DNA from: DATJFH01 sp035495815 | Lineage (GTDB): Bacteria > Acidobacteriota > Terriglobia > Bryobacterales > Bryobacteraceae | Length of the DNA stretch: 64,000 nucleotides | Assembly (NCBI GenBank): GCA_035495815.1 | Contig: DATJFH010000237.1 | Coordinates: 20,327 to 84,326 of the forward strand | Direction of reading: 5' to 3' | Shown here: piece after piece, positions 34,736 to 43,782 of the stretch | Layout of the letters: each line of letters opens with the position of its first letter | Position numbering within the stretch: the stretch's first letter is position 1 | The notes under the pieces: generated by a model | The model's input: the letters and a program-made list of their open reading frames with translations, nothing else | Database searches by the model: none | What the model was told of the DNA's origin: nothing | Position numbers and translations under genes: made by a program

Positions 34736-35659
34736 ATGATGACCGCTACAGATGTACGCCAGAAGTTGACCGGTGTGTTCGGATTTCCCATCACGCCCTT
34801 TCGCAAGGACCTCTCGCTGGACCTGAAAGCGCTGGAGCGCAACGTCGCTGAAATGGCGCAACACCCGTTCTGCGCCATCGTCGCGGCGGGCGGCACCGGC
34901 GAGATGTACTCGATGTCGGTCGACGAGATCGAGCAGGTCGTTCGTGTCACCGTCCAGGCTACCGGCGGACGGATGCCCGTGGTGGCCGGCGCCGGTTACA
35001 ACGCGGTCATCGGCGCCGAAATCGCGCGGCGAATCGAGAAGGCCGGAGCGGACTGCGTGCTCGCGCTGCCCCCCTACTACATCAACGCTCCGGAAGAGGG
35101 GCTGTTCGACTACTATCAGTCGATCGGGGCCGCCAGCGGGCTTCCGCTGTTTGTCTACAGCCGTGACTGGGCGGTATTCTCGCCATCCATGGTGGCCCGG
35201 CTTGCCGACCGCGTCCCGACTCTGGCGGGCTGGAAAGACGGGCAGGGCGTAGCGCGCAAGTATCAGCGCGTCATGAACGAAGTAGGCGACCGACTGGCCT
35301 GGTTTGGCGGCCTCGGCGACGATTGCGTGCCCGAATACTTCGCCATCGGCGTGCAGGCCTACACCTCCAGCATCTCCAACATCGCGCCCAAGGTGTCGCT
35401 GGCGCTCGCCGAGTCGGGCATCGCCCGCGATTTTCCGCGGCTCAACGCCCTGATGGCCAAGTACGTTCACCCGCTCTACGCGCTGCGGGAGCGAATGAAG
35501 GGCTACGAGGTATCCATCATGAAGGAAGCGATGGAAATGCTCGGCATTCCCGCCGGACCCGTTCGGCCGCCGCTCACCCAGTGCCGCGCGCAGGACGTAG
35601 CCGACCTGCGCAAGCTGGTCGAGGTGTATCGCCAGAGCCTCGAAGCCGGCGCCGCCTGA
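34736..35659 (+). CDS. kdgD: 5-dehydro-4-deoxyglucarate dehydratase (DapA superfamily)
   Basis: A 307-residue (beta/alpha)8 enzyme of the dihydrodipicolinate synthase superfamily. It has FPITPFRKDLSLD, AAGGTGEMYSMSVDE, the Schiff-base lysine in LAGWKDGQG, and LFVYSRDWAVFSP, the pattern of KDG dehydratase/decarboxylase. It converts 5-keto-4-deoxyglucarate to 2-oxoglutarate semialdehyde, the step after glucarate dehydratase, and is encoded 9 bases after gudD. The semialdehyde dehydrogenase that completes the route was not found in the window. Confidence 0.9.
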   Translation: MMTATDVRQKLTGVFGFPITPFRKDLSLDLKALERNVAEMAQHPFCAIVAAGGTGEMYSMSVDEIEQVVRVTVQATGGRMPVVAGAGYNAVIGAEIARRIEKAGADCVLALPPYYINAPEEGLFDYYQSIGAASGLPLFVYSRDWAVFSPSMVARLADRVPTLAGWKDGQGVARKYQRVMNEVGDRLAWFGGLGDDCVPEYFAIGVQAYTSSISNIAPKVSLALAESGIARDFPRLNALMAKYVHPLYALRERMKGYEVSIMKEAMEMLGIPAGPVRPPLTQCRAQDVADLRKLVEVYRQSLEAGAA

Positions 35660-35717
35660 GCGCCGGATGTTACAATAGTCTCTAATCCTTGAATACAGTT
35701 AGGAGTAGTTCGCACCG

Positions 35718-36275
35718 ATGATTTCCTCGACACAGATGCGCCCCGGGATGGTTATCAAGTTTAATAACGATCTGTTTTCGGTTTTCAGCGTGGCTCACCG
35801 CACGCCCGGAAACCTGCGTGGTTTCGTCCAGGCCAAGATGCGGAACCTGCGCAGCGGAACGATGATCGAGCACCGGTTCTCGTCCGAAGACCGGGTCGAG
35901 CGCGCCATTCTGGATGAAGTCGAGATGGAGTATCTGTACGACGACGGCGAGAACTACTACTTCATGAACACGGAAAATTACGAGCAGACCCATCTGTCGA
36001 AGGAACTCCTCGGGGACGCCACCGGTTATCTCATCCCGCAGTTGAAGGTGAAGGTGGAGTTCTACGAAGGCAAGGCCATGAGCGTCGAGTTGCCTGCTAC
36101 GGTGGACATGACGGTAGTCGAAACCGAGCCCGGTATCAAGGGAGCTTCGGTTTCGAACGTCACCAAGCCCGCCAAAATGGAGACGGGTCTGGTTGTGCAG
36201 GTCCCGCCGTTCATCAAGGAAAACGAGAAGATCCGCGTCAATACGGCCGAAGGCACCTATCAGGAGCGGGCCTAG
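35718..36275 (+). CDS. efp: Elongation factor P
   Basis: A 185-residue translation factor with three beta-barrel domains, which relieves ribosome stalling at proline stretches. Domain I runs from TQMRPGMVIKFNNDLF to the loop after HRTPGNLRGFVQAK; domains II and III include EDRVERAILDEVEMEYLY and VVQVPPFIKENEKIRVNTAEG. The residue at the tip of domain I, Lys34 in E. coli (PGKGQAF), aligns with Asn32 here (PGNLRGF), so known lysine or arginine modification cannot occur. No epmA, epmB or earP is in the window. A possible AGGAG site (35701-35705) is rather far, 12 bases, from the ATG. Confidence 0.95.
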   Translation: MISSTQMRPGMVIKFNNDLFSVFSVAHRTPGNLRGFVQAKMRNLRSGTMIEHRFSSEDRVERAILDEVEMEYLYDDGENYYFMNTENYEQTHLSKELLGDATGYLIPQLKVKVEFYEGKAMSVELPATVDMTVVETEPGIKGASVSNVTKPAKMETGLVVQVPPFIKENEKIRVNTAEGTYQERA

Positions 36276-36381
36276 CCGAAATTCCCCTTCGAATCAACGG
36301 CCAGACGTAGTGCACTTAACCGGCCGGCAGTCCACAGTTGTGCCGCGCCGGTCATTCTCGGTATGATTTTCGGTTACTCTC

Positions 36382-37722
36382 ATGGCCGAGCCTATCCCCG
36401 CATCTCCACCCCGAATCACACCTGTGCAATGGGTCATCTGCGTCGTGGCCGCGATCGGCTTCGCTTTCGACATCTACGCCCTCCTGGTCCTGCCGCTCAT
36501 TGTCCGGCCTGCCTTGATGGAACTCGGCCAGCTCAAGCCCGGAACGCCGGATTTCAACAGCTGGGTGGGAATGCTGTTTTATGTCCCCGCACTGGCCGGC
36601 GGCATTTTCGGCATGGTCGGCGGATACCTCACCGACATCTTCGGACGCCGCCGCATCCTGGTCTGGAGCATCCTGCTCTATGCGTTCTCGGCGGGCGCGG
36701 CGGCCTATGCCACTTCGCTGCCGGTTCTGCTGATTCTGCGGTGCGCCACCTTTGTCGGGGTATCGGTGGAGTTCGTGGCGGCGGTAGCCTGGCTGGCGGA
36801 GCTCTTCCCGGATCCCAAGCAGCGTGAAAAGGCGCTCGGATACACGCAGGCGTTTTCGTCGCTGGGCGGAATGATGGTGACCAGCGCTTACTTCCTGGCC
36901 GTCAAGTTCGGTCCCGATCTGTTCCCGATCGTCGGAGGGCACGAAGCCTGGCGCTACACGCTGCTCTCGGGCGTGATTCCCGCCATCCCGCTGATGATCA
37001 TCCGGCCGTTCCTGCCGGAGTCTCCCATGTGGCAGGAGAAGAAGTCGAAGGGGACGCTGCGCCGCCCCAGTTTCGCCGAGCTGTTCGAGCCCAAGTACCG
37101 CCGCACGACATTGATCACGGCGTGGATGTACGCGTGCAGCTATGGGGCGGCTTTCGGAGCCATTCAGCACCTGCCGCGCATTGTGCCCGGACTGCCGGAA
37201 GTGGTCCACCTCCCCAGGGTGCAGCAGGAGGTGATCGTCAGCGCGGTGCAGGCTTATCAGGAAACCGGCGGCTTGGTCGGCCGGGTGGTGCTGGCGGCGC
37301 TCGCCGTCTACATCGTCGGGCGCCGGAAGCTGCTGCGGGTCTTCCAGGTACCCGGACTGATTTTCGTCCCGCTGGTATTTCTCTACCCGGCGGTCAATAA
37401 CCTCGAACTGCTCAAGTGGGGCGTGTTCTTTGCCGGCCTGGTGACCGTGGCCCAATTCAGCTTTTGGGGAAACTACCTGCCGCGTGTCTATCCCACGTAT
37501 CTGCGGGGGACGGGCGAGAGCTTCGCCGCCAATTTCGGGGGACGATTGCTCGGCACCTCAGCGGCGCTGATCACCACCAATCTGGCGAATGTGATGCCCG
37601 GCGCCACGGCGGCGACCAAGCTGGCATACGCGGCAGCCACCGTGGCGCTGCTGGTCTACCTGGGCGGCTTCATCGCCAGCTTCTGGCTGCCGGAGCCGCA
37701 GAAGCAGGATCTGCCGGATTGA
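36382..37722 (+). CDS. Major facilitator superfamily transporter
   Basis: A 446-residue membrane protein with about 12 hydrophobic segments. The conserved MFS motif A lies after segment 2 (GGYLTDIFGRRRI). It has a central loop (PMWQEKKSKGTLRRPSFAEL) and a C-terminal half with YPTYLRGTGESFAANFGGR. It is most like the sugar/organic-acid:proton symporter group (MHS/AAHS-like), but the substrate cannot be read. It lies 106 bases after efp and a few hundred bases from the glucarate genes, so uptake of a sugar acid is possible but unproved. Confidence 0.85.
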   Translation: MAEPIPASPPRITPVQWVICVVAAIGFAFDIYALLVLPLIVRPALMELGQLKPGTPDFNSWVGMLFYVPALAGGIFGMVGGYLTDIFGRRRILVWSILLYAFSAGAAAYATSLPVLLILRCATFVGVSVEFVAAVAWLAELFPDPKQREKALGYTQAFSSLGGMMVTSAYFLAVKFGPDLFPIVGGHEAWRYTLLSGVIPAIPLMIIRPFLPESPMWQEKKSKGTLRRPSFAELFEPKYRRTTLITAWMYACSYGAAFGAIQHLPRIVPGLPEVVHLPRVQQEVIVSAVQAYQETGGLVGRVVLAALAVYIVGRRKLLRVFQVPGLIFVPLVFLYPAVNNLELLKWGVFFAGLVTVAQFSFWGNYLPRVYPTYLRGTGESFAANFGGRLLGTSAALITTNLANVMPGATAATKLAYAAATVALLVYLGGFIASFWLPEPQKQDLPD

Positions 37723-37740
37723 TACGGCTGCCGGTTCCGG

Positions 37741-40608
37741 CTACACATCGGCGGCAAGCAGCGCTTTCGCCTTCAGCCGCTTGCCTGTGGCCTTTTGACC
37801 GGGCCTTCCCAAATACCGCCCCGTATGAGACCTCGGGGCCTGCGCGATATCGGCGGGCGTTCCGGCGGCGACCACCTCGCCTCCGCGCGCGCCGCCTTCC
37901 GGACCCAGGTCAATCACCCAGTCGGCCGCTTCGATGACCTCCAGATTGTGCTCGATGACCAGCAGGCTGCCCCCGTTTTCGATCAGCCGCCGGAAAGCCG
38001 CCAGCAGCTTGGCGATATCGTCGAAGTGCAGGCCCGTCGTCGGTTCGTCGAAAATGTAGAGTGTCTTCGCGCAGGACGCCTGCGAAAGGTGCGCCGCCAG
38101 CTTGACCCGCTGGGCTTCGCCTCCCGAGAGCGTGGTGGCCGATTGGCCCAGCCGGACATAGCCAAGTCCGACGTCGTCCAGCACCTGGAGTTTTTTCACC
38201 AGCCGTTTTGAGTTTTTGAAGAAATCCAGCGCCTCGCGCACGGTCAGCTTCAGAACTTCGTGAATGTTGAGGCCGTTGTAGCGCACTTCGAGGATGCCGC
38301 TCTTGTAGCGTGCGCCTTTGCATTCCTCGCAGATCAGCTCCACATCCGCCAGGAATTGCATTTCGACTTTCACCGTGCCGTCGCCCTGGCAGACCTCGCA
38401 GCGCCCGCCGGCTACGTTGAACGAGAAGTGTCCCGACGAATAGCGCCGTTTCCTCGCCTCGGGCGTGTCGGCGAACAGAGTGCGGATCAGATCGAAGGCC
38501 TGGATATAAGTCACCGGGTTCGAGCGCGGCGTGCGGCCGATCGGCGACTGGTCGATCATCACCACTTCCTCGATCAGCCCCGCGCCTTCCAGCCTCGTAC
38601 AGGCGACACGCGGTCCGGTATCCGCCGGATCGGCTTCCTCCAAACCCTCCGCCGGCTGAGCCGTCAGGCCTTTCGACGCCTGCAGCGACCGGTAGAGCAC
38701 GTCGTGGACCAGGGTCGACTTGCCGGAGCCGGAAACGCCGCTCACCACCACCATCATGCCGAGCGGAATGGTGACATCGAGGTTCTTGAGATTGTGCTCC
38801 CGGGCGCCGAAAATCTTCAATACGTGCTTCGGATTCACCGCCCGGGGCCGGCGCTCGCCGGCGACCTTCATCTCTCCGCGAAGATACCGGGCGGTGAGCG
38901 AACCGTTACCGCCGGCCAGCAGATCCGCATAGGATCCTTCGTAGATGACCCGGCCGCCGTTTTCACCCGCTCCGGGGCCGAGGTCGAGGATGTGATCGGC
39001 GGCGCGCATGACCTCGGGATCGTGCTCCACCACCAGGATCGTGTTCCCCAGATCGCGCAGCTCGTACAGAATGCGGATCAGGCGCGCCGTATCCCGGGTG
39101 TGCAGCCCGATCGAAGGCTCGTCGAGCACATAGCAGGCTCCTGCCAGCCGGGAGCCGAGGCACGTGGCGAGCTGGATGCGCTGCGCCTCGCCGCCTGAAA
39201 GCGTCGCCGAGAGCCGGTCCAGCGTGAGGTACTCGAGTCCCACGTCATTCAGAAACTTCAGCCGCTGCCGGATCTCGACCAGCACCTTCTGGGCGATGGC
39301 GGCCTCCTCCGGCGCGAGAGCCAGATTGTCGAAGAATTCCAGCGCCCCGGCGATATTCATGCTTACGATCCCGGCGATGGTCCTCCCTCCCACCCGGACG
39401 TAGAGCGCTTCCCGCCGCAGCCGCGCGCCATGGCATTCCGGGCATTGAGCATAGCCGCGATAACGGCTGAGCTTGACGCGTACGTGCAGCTTGTACTTTT
39501 TCTTTTCCAGTTCGGCGAAAAAGCCCTGCAACCCGGGGAAGGCCGCATTGCCCTGCCAGACGAAATCGCGCTCGGCCTCGGACAGGTCGCACCACGGCGT
39601 ATCGAACCGGACCTCCCCGGTCTGGCGCAGACGCTGCAGCCAGTTCCTGTACTCGGAGCTGCGCCAGGGCTTGATGGCGCCATCGTCCAGGGTGCGCGCC
39701 GGCTCGGGGACCACCAGGTTGATGTCGTAGTCGATGGTGTTGCCGAAACCCTGACAGCGCGGGCACGCGCCGAAGGGGCTGTTGAAGCTCAACAGGCGCG
39801 GCTCGGGAGCTTCAAACTGGATACCGCAGGTCTTGCAGGCGAACTTCTCGCTGAAGCGCAGACGTGGCCCGCCCGGCGCGGCGCTCTCGAAGACGATCTC
39901 GCCGGCCTCGCGGTAGCTGGTTTCGATCGTGTCCACCAGGCGCTGGCGCTGGTCCGGCCCCGCGGAGAGGCGGTCGGCCAGTACGAACAGGGATTTGGCG
40001 AAATCGATTTCGAGCAGCGATTCGGGCGTCGAGAACTCGAAAGTGCGACCCTCCTGGAACAGCCGCGTGAAGCCTCTCTTCCGCAGGTCGAAGAGGCGGT
40101 CGCGCAAGGCTTGGGTGTCGGGCTTTGTCTCGGCGCCGGCGCGAACCGGAAACAGGGCATACCAGCGCGACCCGGGCTCGGCTTCGAGCATTCTCGCAGC
40201 CACATGGTCCACCGTGTCGCGCTGCACCTGGACGCCGCAGCCCGGGCAGTAGGTGCGGCCGGCGCGCGCGAACAGCAGCCGCAGGAAATCGTAGCATTCG
40301 GTGGTGGTGGCGACCGTCGAACGCGGATTGCGGGTCGTATTCTTTTGCCGGATGGCGATGGCCGGGGCGATGCCGTCGATCTCGTCCACGTCGGGCTTTT
40401 CCATCCGCTCGAGGAACTGCCGGGCGTAAGCCGAGAGTGATTCGACGTAGCGTCGCTGGCCTTCGGCGTAGATGGTGTCGAACGCAAGCGAGGACTTCCC
40501 GGAACCGGAGACACCCGTGACCACGGTGAACCGGTTATGCGGTATGGCGACGGAGACGTTCTTGAGATTATGTACCCGCGCGCCTCGAACCTGTAGGAAT
40601 TCCTGCAC
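37741..40608 (-). CDS. uvrA: Excinuclease ABC subunit A
   Basis: A 955-residue DNA-damage recognition ATPase of nucleotide excision repair. The first Walker A is GVSGSGKSS at 32-40 after HNLKNVSV, and LSAYARQFLERMEKPDVD follows. Zinc-finger stretches are CPGCGVQVQ, CKTCGIQFEAPEPRLLSF and CEVCQGDGTV, with ABC signatures TLSGGEAQRIQLA and TLSGGEAQRVKLA and a second Walker A GVSGSGKST. Length matches the canonical UvrA rather than UvrA2. It forms the UvrA2B complex with UvrB, which is not in the window. It is convergent with the MFS gene. Confidence 0.97.
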   Translation of the reverse strand: MQEFLQVRGARVHNLKNVSVAIPHNRFTVVTGVSGSGKSSLAFDTIYAEGQRRYVESLSAYARQFLERMEKPDVDEIDGIAPAIAIRQKNTTRNPRSTVATTTECYDFLRLLFARAGRTYCPGCGVQVQRDTVDHVAARMLEAEPGSRWYALFPVRAGAETKPDTQALRDRLFDLRKRGFTRLFQEGRTFEFSTPESLLEIDFAKSLFVLADRLSAGPDQRQRLVDTIETSYREAGEIVFESAAPGGPRLRFSEKFACKTCGIQFEAPEPRLLSFNSPFGACPRCQGFGNTIDYDINLVVPEPARTLDDGAIKPWRSSEYRNWLQRLRQTGEVRFDTPWCDLSEAERDFVWQGNAAFPGLQGFFAELEKKKYKLHVRVKLSRYRGYAQCPECHGARLRREALYVRVGGRTIAGIVSMNIAGALEFFDNLALAPEEAAIAQKVLVEIRQRLKFLNDVGLEYLTLDRLSATLSGGEAQRIQLATCLGSRLAGACYVLDEPSIGLHTRDTARLIRILYELRDLGNTILVVEHDPEVMRAADHILDLGPGAGENGGRVIYEGSYADLLAGGNGSLTARYLRGEMKVAGERRPRAVNPKHVLKIFGAREHNLKNLDVTIPLGMMVVVSGVSGSGKSTLVHDVLYRSLQASKGLTAQPAEGLEEADPADTGPRVACTRLEGAGLIEEVVMIDQSPIGRTPRSNPVTYIQAFDLIRTLFADTPEARKRRYSSGHFSFNVAGGRCEVCQGDGTVKVEMQFLADVELICEECKGARYKSGILEVRYNGLNIHEVLKLTVREALDFFKNSKRLVKKLQVLDDVGLGYVRLGQSATTLSGGEAQRVKLAAHLSQASCAKTLYIFDEPTTGLHFDDIAKLLAAFRRLIENGGSLLVIEHNLEVIEAADWVIDLGPEGGARGGEVVAAGTPADIAQAPRSHTGRYLGRPGQKATGKRLKAKALLAADV

Positions 40609-40802
40609 GGAAGGGGGTCAGCTCCCATTGTATCAATCCTGAATCCTCCTTCCCTCAAAGGGGATGTTGGATGGTATAGACATTCCCGGGCTTTTCGTGT
40701 GTAATACGCCTCGTGCCTTACCCACTTCGAGCGTGCCCGTCGAAACCTTCGCGACGGGTTTCCTGCGCGTGTAAGCCACCGGCGGCATTCTCATCTCTGA
40801 AC

Positions 40803-42296
40803 ATGATCACCACACCAACACATCTCCCGGGCAAACCATTCACGCGCCGGCGCTGCCTTCAACAGGGGCTGCTGTCGCTGGGAGGACTGGCTCTCCGCGG
40901 CGCTCAAGCCGCTCCGGCGAGGCCCAACATCCTCTTCATTGCGGTGGATGATTTGCGTCCGGAACTCGGCTGTTACGGCCGGAATTACATCAAGAGCCCG
41001 AATATCGACCGCATTGCCAGGCAGGGCATGACCTTCAATCGCGCTTACTGCCAGCAGGCGGTTTGCTCGCCGTCCCGGTCGAGCCTGCTCACCGGGGCGC
41101 GTCCGGACTCGACCAAGGTGTGGGACCTGGTCACCCATTTCCGCGACGCTATGCCCAACGTGGTCACCCTGCCGCAGCATTTCAAGCAGAACGGCTACTT
41201 CGTGCAGGGCATGGGCAAGATTTTCCATCCCGGATACGACGATCCCCGGTCGTGGTCGACCCCGTGGCAGACTCCGAATCCGCCGGCCTATGCGCAGGTC
41301 AAAACCAGCCCGGTCGCCGACGACGACAAGCCGCGGAAGAACGGCAAGAGAGGGAAGAGCGGTCCGCCTTTTGAATCCGCCGACGTGCCGGACAACACCT
41401 TCAAGGACGGCATGGTGGCCGAATGGGCGGTGGGCACGTTGCGTGCCCTGGCCGGAAAGCCCGCGCCGTTCTTCCTTGCGGTCGGTTTCGCCAAGCCGCA
41501 TCTGCCGTTCGTTTCTCCAAAGAAATACTGGGATCTGTACGATCCCGCCCGGATCAAGCTCGCGCCGAATCCGTTTCATCCCAGGGATGCGCCCGAATAC
41601 GCGCTTACCAATAGCGGCGAGCTGCGGAACTATCAGGGCATGCCCGCGGACGGTCCCATCCCCGACGACCTGGCCCGCCGGCTCAAGCATGGCTATTACG
41701 CGGCAATCAGCTATACCGACGCGCAAATCGGCAAGGTGCTCGACGAGCTCGACCGGCTCGACCTGCGAAAGAACACGATCATCGTCCTGTGGGGCGACCA
41801 CGGCTGGAAACTCGGCGAGCACGGCGAGTGGGCCAAGCATAGCAACGTGGAAAATGACGCTAACGCGCCCCTGCTGCTCTCAGTCCCCGGGATGAAGAAC
41901 GCCGGCAAATCGAGTGAAGCCCTGGTGGAATTTGTAGACATCTACCCGACGCTGTCGGAACTGGCCGGAATGCCGCTGCCCGGTCATCTGGAGGGGAGCA
42001 GCATGAAGCCGCTGCTCGACAATCCCGCCCTCCGCTGGAAGCCGGCGGCGTTCAGCCAGTATCCGCGCGGCCGCGGGTTGATGGGATATTCGATGCGGAC
42101 GGACCGGTATCGCTTTACCGTATGGGTCGGCCGCGGCGACCACTCCAAGGTGGACGCCATCGAGCTCTACGATCATCAGGCCGATCCGCAGGAGAACACG
42201 AACATCGCCAAGGCTCCGGCCAACGCGGAGCTGGTTCATCGTTTGATGGAACAGTGGCGCCGGGGCTGGAGGGCCGCAAAGCCGGACGCCCGTTGA
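40803..42296 (+). CDS. Secreted sulfatase, iduronate-2-sulfatase-like
   Basis: A 497-residue sulfatase. Start ATG 40803 was chosen, since the open frame further upstream to 40713 adds 30 residues without signal features. A Tat-type signal (RRRCLQQGLLSLGGLALRGAQA) is followed by ILFIAVDDLRPELGCYG and the formylglycine signature CSPSR with Cys88. Metal ligands include Asp49/Asp50 and VLWGDHGWKLGEHGEW. Homology of the DDLRPELGCYG/QQAVCSPSR type is found in iduronate-2-sulfatases and related glycan sulfatases. It probably desulfates a sulfated polysaccharide outside the cytoplasm. The next sulfatase begins 16 bases downstream. Confidence 0.9.
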   Translation: MITTPTHLPGKPFTRRRCLQQGLLSLGGLALRGAQAAPARPNILFIAVDDLRPELGCYGRNYIKSPNIDRIARQGMTFNRAYCQQAVCSPSRSSLLTGARPDSTKVWDLVTHFRDAMPNVVTLPQHFKQNGYFVQGMGKIFHPGYDDPRSWSTPWQTPNPPAYAQVKTSPVADDDKPRKNGKRGKSGPPFESADVPDNTFKDGMVAEWAVGTLRALAGKPAPFFLAVGFAKPHLPFVSPKKYWDLYDPARIKLAPNPFHPRDAPEYALTNSGELRNYQGMPADGPIPDDLARRLKHGYYAAISYTDAQIGKVLDELDRLDLRKNTIIVLWGDHGWKLGEHGEWAKHSNVENDANAPLLLSVPGMKNAGKSSEALVEFVDIYPTLSELAGMPLPGHLEGSSMKPLLDNPALRWKPAAFSQYPRGRGLMGYSMRTDRYRFTVWVGRGDHSKVDAIELYDHQADPQENTNIAKAPANAELVHRLMEQWRRGWRAAKPDAR

Positions 42297-42312
42297 ATGG
42301 GGCAGGAAGAAA

Positions 42313-43779
42313 ATGCTCCCGACAAAACCGCAAACCAAATCGAAACCGACCAGGAGGCAGATCCTGGGAGGACTGCTGGGCGGCGCCGCGCCTCATGTTC
42401 TTCGCAGCCAGGCCCCGGGCAAGCCTCCCAACGTGGTGTTCATCATCAGCGATCAGATGCGCGGCGACGCGATGAGTTTCGTCGGTAGCCCTTGCGCGCG
42501 GACTCCGAATCTGGACAAGCTCGCCGGCCGCGGCATCTCCTTCGATAACTATTTCAGCAACAGCCCGGTATGCACGCCATCCCGGAAATGCTTTTTCTCC
42601 GGACGCTATCCCCACGAGCACGGATCGCTGACCAATCGCCACGGCGAGATGCTCGCGCTGCCGGGCGCCATGATCGATTATTTCAAACAGCGCGGGTACC
42701 GCACCGGATACGTCGGCAAGAATCACGCTTATAAGAACGAGGTCTTCAAGTCGGTGGACGTGGCGCGGCTGCGCGACCGGGAGCCGTTCCGCAAGTACAA
42801 CCGCTTCGTCCCGCCCGAGTGGCACGCCGACACCTACTGGCCCGCCGAGGAGTGCTACGCCTGGCTGAACACGGCCGACGCGCTGCGGTTCATCGACGGG
42901 GCGCGCGACAACAACCCGTTCTTCCTGACGGTCAGCTACTTCGATCCGCACCCGCCGTATATGGCGCCGCCGGAGTACACGTCGAAGTACCGCTCGGACC
43001 AGATGAAGATTCCGCCCTACATCGCGCCGTCCGCCTTGAGCGGCCGCCTCGACGACTTCGCCCGCGCCATGAAGGCCGACAAGATCAAGGATGCCGCGCT
43101 CACCGAGACGATGCGCTATTACTACGCCGCGATCGAGGGCATGGTGGACCACCAGGTGGGGCGGATCATGGCCGCGCTGAGCGGAAAAGGGCTGCTCGAG
43201 AACACGATCGTCGTATTCACCGCGGACCACGGCGATTTCATGGGCCAGCACCGGCTGGTGCGCAAGGGCATGTTTCTGTACGACTGCCTGCTGCATGTTC
43301 CGATGATCTGGAACGCGCCCGGTCTGAGGGGCGGCCGGCGCTCGAAAACGCTCGCGCAGGGAATCGACTATTTTCCGACCCTGGTCGACCTGACGGGAGG
43401 CAAAGCTCCGGACGGGCTTGCGGGTCGGTCGCTCAAGCCGTTTTTCTCCGGCGCCTCCGATCCGGCAGGCCACGCCATTTTTACTTCCGCTTCCTACGGC
43501 GAGCTGTCACGTGAGCTGGTGGAGACGAACAAGGTGGCGTCGGAGGACGCGGAAACGCCGCTGCACACCCTGGCGGAAGAGACCAGCAGCGGTTCCGGGA
43601 ATCGTTATTCGATGATGCGCACACGGGAGTGGAAATTCCTGCTCAGCGAGTCGCGTCCGCCGGAACTCTACCGCATGAACGACGGCTGGGTGGAGCGCGA
43701 AAACCTGGCTGACCGGCCGGAGCATGCTCCCGTCCGCCGGCAGATGGAGCAGCGGCTGCGCGCCTTCTGGCGCTGGTAG
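42313..43779 (+). CDS. Secreted sulfatase, second of a tandem pair
   Basis: A 488-residue sulfatase with a Tat-like N-terminus (TRRQILGGLLGGAA). The metal site starts VVFIISDQMRGDAM (Asp47, Gln48), and the formylglycine site is CTPSR with Cys87. Later FTADHGDFMGQHRLVRKG contributes more ligands. The substrate cannot be named. It is encoded right after another sulfatase and convergent with the esterase gene 3 bases beyond its stop. The pair is likely co-transcribed from the region before 40803 and acts together on a sulfated glycan. Confidence 0.9.
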   Translation: MLPTKPQTKSKPTRRQILGGLLGGAAPHVLRSQAPGKPPNVVFIISDQMRGDAMSFVGSPCARTPNLDKLAGRGISFDNYFSNSPVCTPSRKCFFSGRYPHEHGSLTNRHGEMLALPGAMIDYFKQRGYRTGYVGKNHAYKNEVFKSVDVARLRDREPFRKYNRFVPPEWHADTYWPAEECYAWLNTADALRFIDGARDNNPFFLTVSYFDPHPPYMAPPEYTSKYRSDQMKIPPYIAPSALSGRLDDFARAMKADKIKDAALTETMRYYYAAIEGMVDHQVGRIMAALSGKGLLENTIVVFTADHGDFMGQHRLVRKGMFLYDCLLHVPMIWNAPGLRGGRRSKTLAQGIDYFPTLVDLTGGKAPDGLAGRSLKPFFSGASDPAGHAIFTSASYGELSRELVETNKVASEDAETPLHTLAEETSSGSGNRYSMMRTREWKFLLSESRPPELYRMNDGWVERENLADRPEHAPVRRQMEQRLRAFWRW

Positions 43780-43782
43780 GAG

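Noticed and set aside
33470..35470. Long minus-strand open frame (666 codons) over gudD and kdgD
   Set aside because: It is antisense to two clear enzymes, has low-complexity Arg/Ala/Gly text and no recognisable motif; high GC commonly opens such frames.
39430..40440. Plus-strand frame of 336 codons over uvrA
   Set aside because: Antisense to conserved UvrA coding with no independent signature.
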